64,000 nucleotides of DNA from Synergistetes bacterium HGW-Synergistetes-1 (GTDB taxonomy: Bacteria > Synergistota > Synergistia > Synergistales > Synergistaceae): assembly GCA_002839185.1 (NCBI GenBank), contig PGXO01000001.1, forward strand, positions 186,001 through 250,000, given 5' to 3'. The translations under genes were made by a program, and so were the position numbers. The notes beneath the pieces are model-generated. The model did no database searches. It had not been told where the DNA came from and saw nothing but the letters and a program-made list of their open reading frames with translations. Shown piece after piece: positions 62,502 to 64,000 of this stretch. The stretch's first letter is position 1, and each line of letters opens with the position of its first letter.

Positions 62502-62817
62502 AAGTCGTCATCACCTCTTTCACCAGCCAATCGGCCACCTCTGCAGCGGAAGCCTTTCTATCCTCATAGCATTCCTGCGCTTCCTTCTGACCTTTTTCCA
62601 GTATCTCTCTGGCTTTCAGTTCTGCATCTTTTTCAGCATTTGCGACAGATTCGCGCCACTGCCTGTGACATTGCTGTTTAGTGTCCTTTATTGATTGTTC
62701 TGCCTCTGCCTGAGCCGACGCAATGGTCTTTGCCGCCTCAGCCTTAGCTTCAGCAATAATTGCCTTTGCCAGAGACTCTTGTTCACGTATTTCCTGTGCC
62801 AAATTCTCTGTCAACAA
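62488..62817 (-). CDS. V-type ATPase peripheral stalk subunit (G/H type)
   Basis: Coiled-coil protein of about 109 residues, rich in Ala, Glu, Lys and Gln (AKAEAAKTIASAQAEAEQSIKDTKQQ), fitting the NtpF/AtpH peripheral-stalk subunit that dimerises with subunit E. First gene of the operon, which matches the order F-I-K-E-C-G-A-B-D of Enterococcus. Start codon uncertain: a GTG at 62823 falls inside the RBS (GGGGAGGTGA), so TTG 62817 or TTG 62814 is more likely. Confidence 0.85.
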   Translation of the reverse strand: MLTENLAQEIREQESLAKAIIAEAKAEAAKTIASAQAEAEQSIKDTKQQCHRQWRESVANAEKDAELKAREILEKGQKEAQECYEDRKASAAEVADWLVKEVMTTYGSC

Positions 62818-62869
62818 ACTCACCTCCCCTCATAATATATGGGCCTTGCTTTAAGACAAATACCAAGTG

Positions 62870-62898
62870 ATTTTAACCTCTGCAATTAATTGCGTCAA
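62870..62898 (-). promoter_or_regulatory. V-ATPase operon promoter with palindromic spacer
   Basis: Minus strand: TTGACG (62898-62893), 17-nt spacer, TAAAAT (62875-62870). A perfect 12-bp palindrome, GCAATTAATTGC (62883-62894), overlaps the -35 edge and spacer and may be an operator. The start would be near 62863, with a leader of about 45 nt. Confidence 0.7.
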
Positions 62899-62987
62899 TT
62901 TTCACACATTAGAATAAATTAAATACTTGGGCGATAATTTCGTTATAAATTAAATCGCTGCATCAATTTTATCAGTTTATAGTAATG

Positions 62988-64000
62988 CTAAACATGTTTT
63001 TTTGAACAAATATCCCCCCACGGACATCTTGAACAAAGTTCATATCTTGCCTCGAAAATATCCGAAAGTGCTGAGACAGCTGCTCCATGCACTTTTTCAC
63101 CTGTGCTTGACAACGCTTCTCCGGACATTTCAATTATTTTCTTTTTTTGAGAAGGACTTCTGAGATAATTTATCCCTATCTCGATCATTTTCTCAGGAAG
63201 TCCCTTTTCTTTCCTGAAAACGTACATTGCATAGGCATAGAACTTCAGCTGTTCCACATAGTATTCTCCCGGAGCGGTCTCTTCAGTGGTTGTTTTCCAG
63301 TCCCTGAGGCATATGCGGTCAGCTTCTTCCCAGAAAATGTCCGTAGATCCCACCATCAGCAAACCGTCGTCGAGGACCCTAAAGGGAGTCTCTCTCCATA
63401 ATCTGGTCTCTCCCTTCCGGGATAAAAACGCCGAGAGTCTTTTGCCTTCTTCACTCATTGCGTAATCACAGAGAATTTCTCTTATCTGCTTCCTTGAAAG
63501 GGCTGATCTGAATTCTTCCCTGACTTCGTACGGGACATTTTTCAGAACCTTTTCGTATGCGCTGTCATTCTCACCGCCAGGAAGCAAATCTGACAAAGTA
63601 TCATTGGAAAAATCCCACTTTGAGAGCACCCAGTGAGCAAGGCTTCCGAACTCTGAACCTCCGGCTCCCTCGCCGCCCCTCAATGTCCACTGCATTGTCC
63701 TCCCTTGCCTGTAGGCTAACCTGTATGCTGTCGGGCACCATGAAAGCATCGCATAGGCGGAGGCCGACAATCTGGCAAGCTTTGCAGGAGATACTATTTT
63801 GGGACAGAGCATGTAAGCTGACCCTGTTGACCCGCCGCACGCTCTTTTTTTATTCCTATAAGAAGGGGCAATCTCCTCTTCGGAGCATAACGTCCATTTA
63901 TCCCCGGCTTCCCGCGAACTGCTTATCATACCGAGGAAGCTCTCCTTTGCTGGGGGCAATTCTTCTCCGCTGCTGCTGTCGGTTTTTGTAAGACCGCAGA
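62988..64000 (-). CDS. RecB/AddB-type PD-(D/E)XK nuclease domain, 5' part outside window
   Basis: C-terminal part of a larger protein; the frame is open to the right edge, so at least 337 residues are seen. The nuclease core has GSEFGSLAHWVLSK, GSTDIFWEEADRICLRDWKTTT (the D..D.K catalytic pattern) and YVEQLKFYAYAMYVF (QxxxY motif). Cysteines in MLSWCPTAYR and in CSRCPWGDIC near the end fit the four ligands of an iron-sulfur cluster, as in AddB and Cas4. It is probably the end of an AddA/AddB- or RecB-like helicase-nuclease for break repair. A TTG at 63959 is not a true start. Confidence 0.82.
   Translation of the reverse strand, partial: CGLTKTDSSSGEELPPAKESFLGMISSSREAGDKWTLCSEEEIAPSYRNKKRACGGSTGSAYMLCPKIVSPAKLARLSASAYAMLSWCPTAYRLAYRQGRTMQWTLRGGEGAGGSEFGSLAHWVLSKWDFSNDTLSDLLPGGENDSAYEKVLKNVPYEVREEFRSALSRKQIREILCDYAMSEEGKRLSAFLSRKGETRLWRETPFRVLDDGLLMVGSTDIFWEEADRICLRDWKTTTEETAPGEYYVEQLKFYAYAMYVFRKEKGLPEKMIEIGINYLRSPSQKKKIIEMSGEALSSTGEKVHGAAVSALSDIFEARYELCSRCPWGDICSKKHV

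Noticed and set aside
62988-63959. Free-standing nuclease (Cas4-like) starting at TTG 63959
   Set aside because: The frame is open to the window edge with no RBS at that codon, and no cas gene or CRISPR repeat is in the window. A larger AddA/AddB-like protein is more likely.

Overview
The window reads as a dense stretch of bacterial chromosome from an anaerobe-like, two-membrane lineage. My best guess is the phylum Synergistota. This rests on an E. hirae-order V-type ATPase in place of an F-type one, a full dcw cluster next to rnpB and that ATPase, WhiA/YvcK/RapZ in a non-spore context, and the general flavour of the proteins. The assignment is inference and no search was run. Nearly everything is housekeeping; no phage, IS element, CRISPR array, tRNA or rRNA gene was seen.

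Layout. (1) 1-1260, minus: the 5' part of a class V aminotransferase gene (its 3' end lies off the window) behind a 230-nt leader. The leader encodes a serine-rich 45-residue peptide and has mutually exclusive antiterminator and terminator hairpins. (2) 1290-1625: an inverted pair of arrays of short hairpins whose stems vary in a compensating way. (3) 1736-13402, plus: mltG, a DUF4911-like gene, tldD, ftsK, xseB, a polyprenyl diphosphate synthase, dxs, tlyA, nadK, recN; rpmB sits alone on the opposite strand between ftsK and xseB. (4) 13422-18493, plus: rplU-rpmA-obgE-nadD-LCP protein-rsfS-HIT, the familiar ribosome/GTPase/NAD group. (5) 18494-18924: a non-coding convergent region with one terminator for each strand. 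(6) 18925-22109, minus: gap-pgk-tpiA. (7) 22126-33189, minus: SPOR-domain protein, two moeA genes, moaA, moaC, a MogA-domain fusion, rapZ, yvcK, whiA, glycogen debranching enzyme. (8) 33208-53403, minus: the dcw cluster mraZ-rsmH-ftsL-ftsI-murE2-murE1-murF-mraY-murD-ftsW-murG-murC-murB-ftsQ-ftsA-ftsZ, then a radical SAM gene. (9) 53585-53989, minus: RNase P RNA with its terminator. (10) 54091-62898, minus: a nine-gene V-type ATPase operon (H/G, I, K, E, C, F, A, B, D) whose K subunit keeps all the Na+-ligand residues of the E. hirae ring. (11) 62988-64000, minus: the C-terminal nuclease part of an AddA/AddB-like helicase-nuclease running off the right edge.

How the parts work together. The dcw genes make the cytoplasmic peptidoglycan precursors (MurB-G, MraY), export and polymerise them at the septum (FtsW, FtsI) and build the division ring (FtsZ, FtsA, FtsQ, FtsL). 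MltG, FtsK, the SPOR protein and the LCP protein also act on wall or septum. The polyprenyl synthase and Dxs feed isoprenoid (lipid carrier) supply. RapZ-YvcK-WhiA and Gap-Pgk-Tpi with the debranching enzyme form a carbon-metabolism side. The Moa/Moe/Mog genes make molybdopterin cofactor.

The three most unusual signals are the serine-rich leader peptide attenuator (992-1258), the tandem murE genes whose second copy departs from conserved active-site motifs (46690-49777), and the covarying hairpin array (1291-1625).
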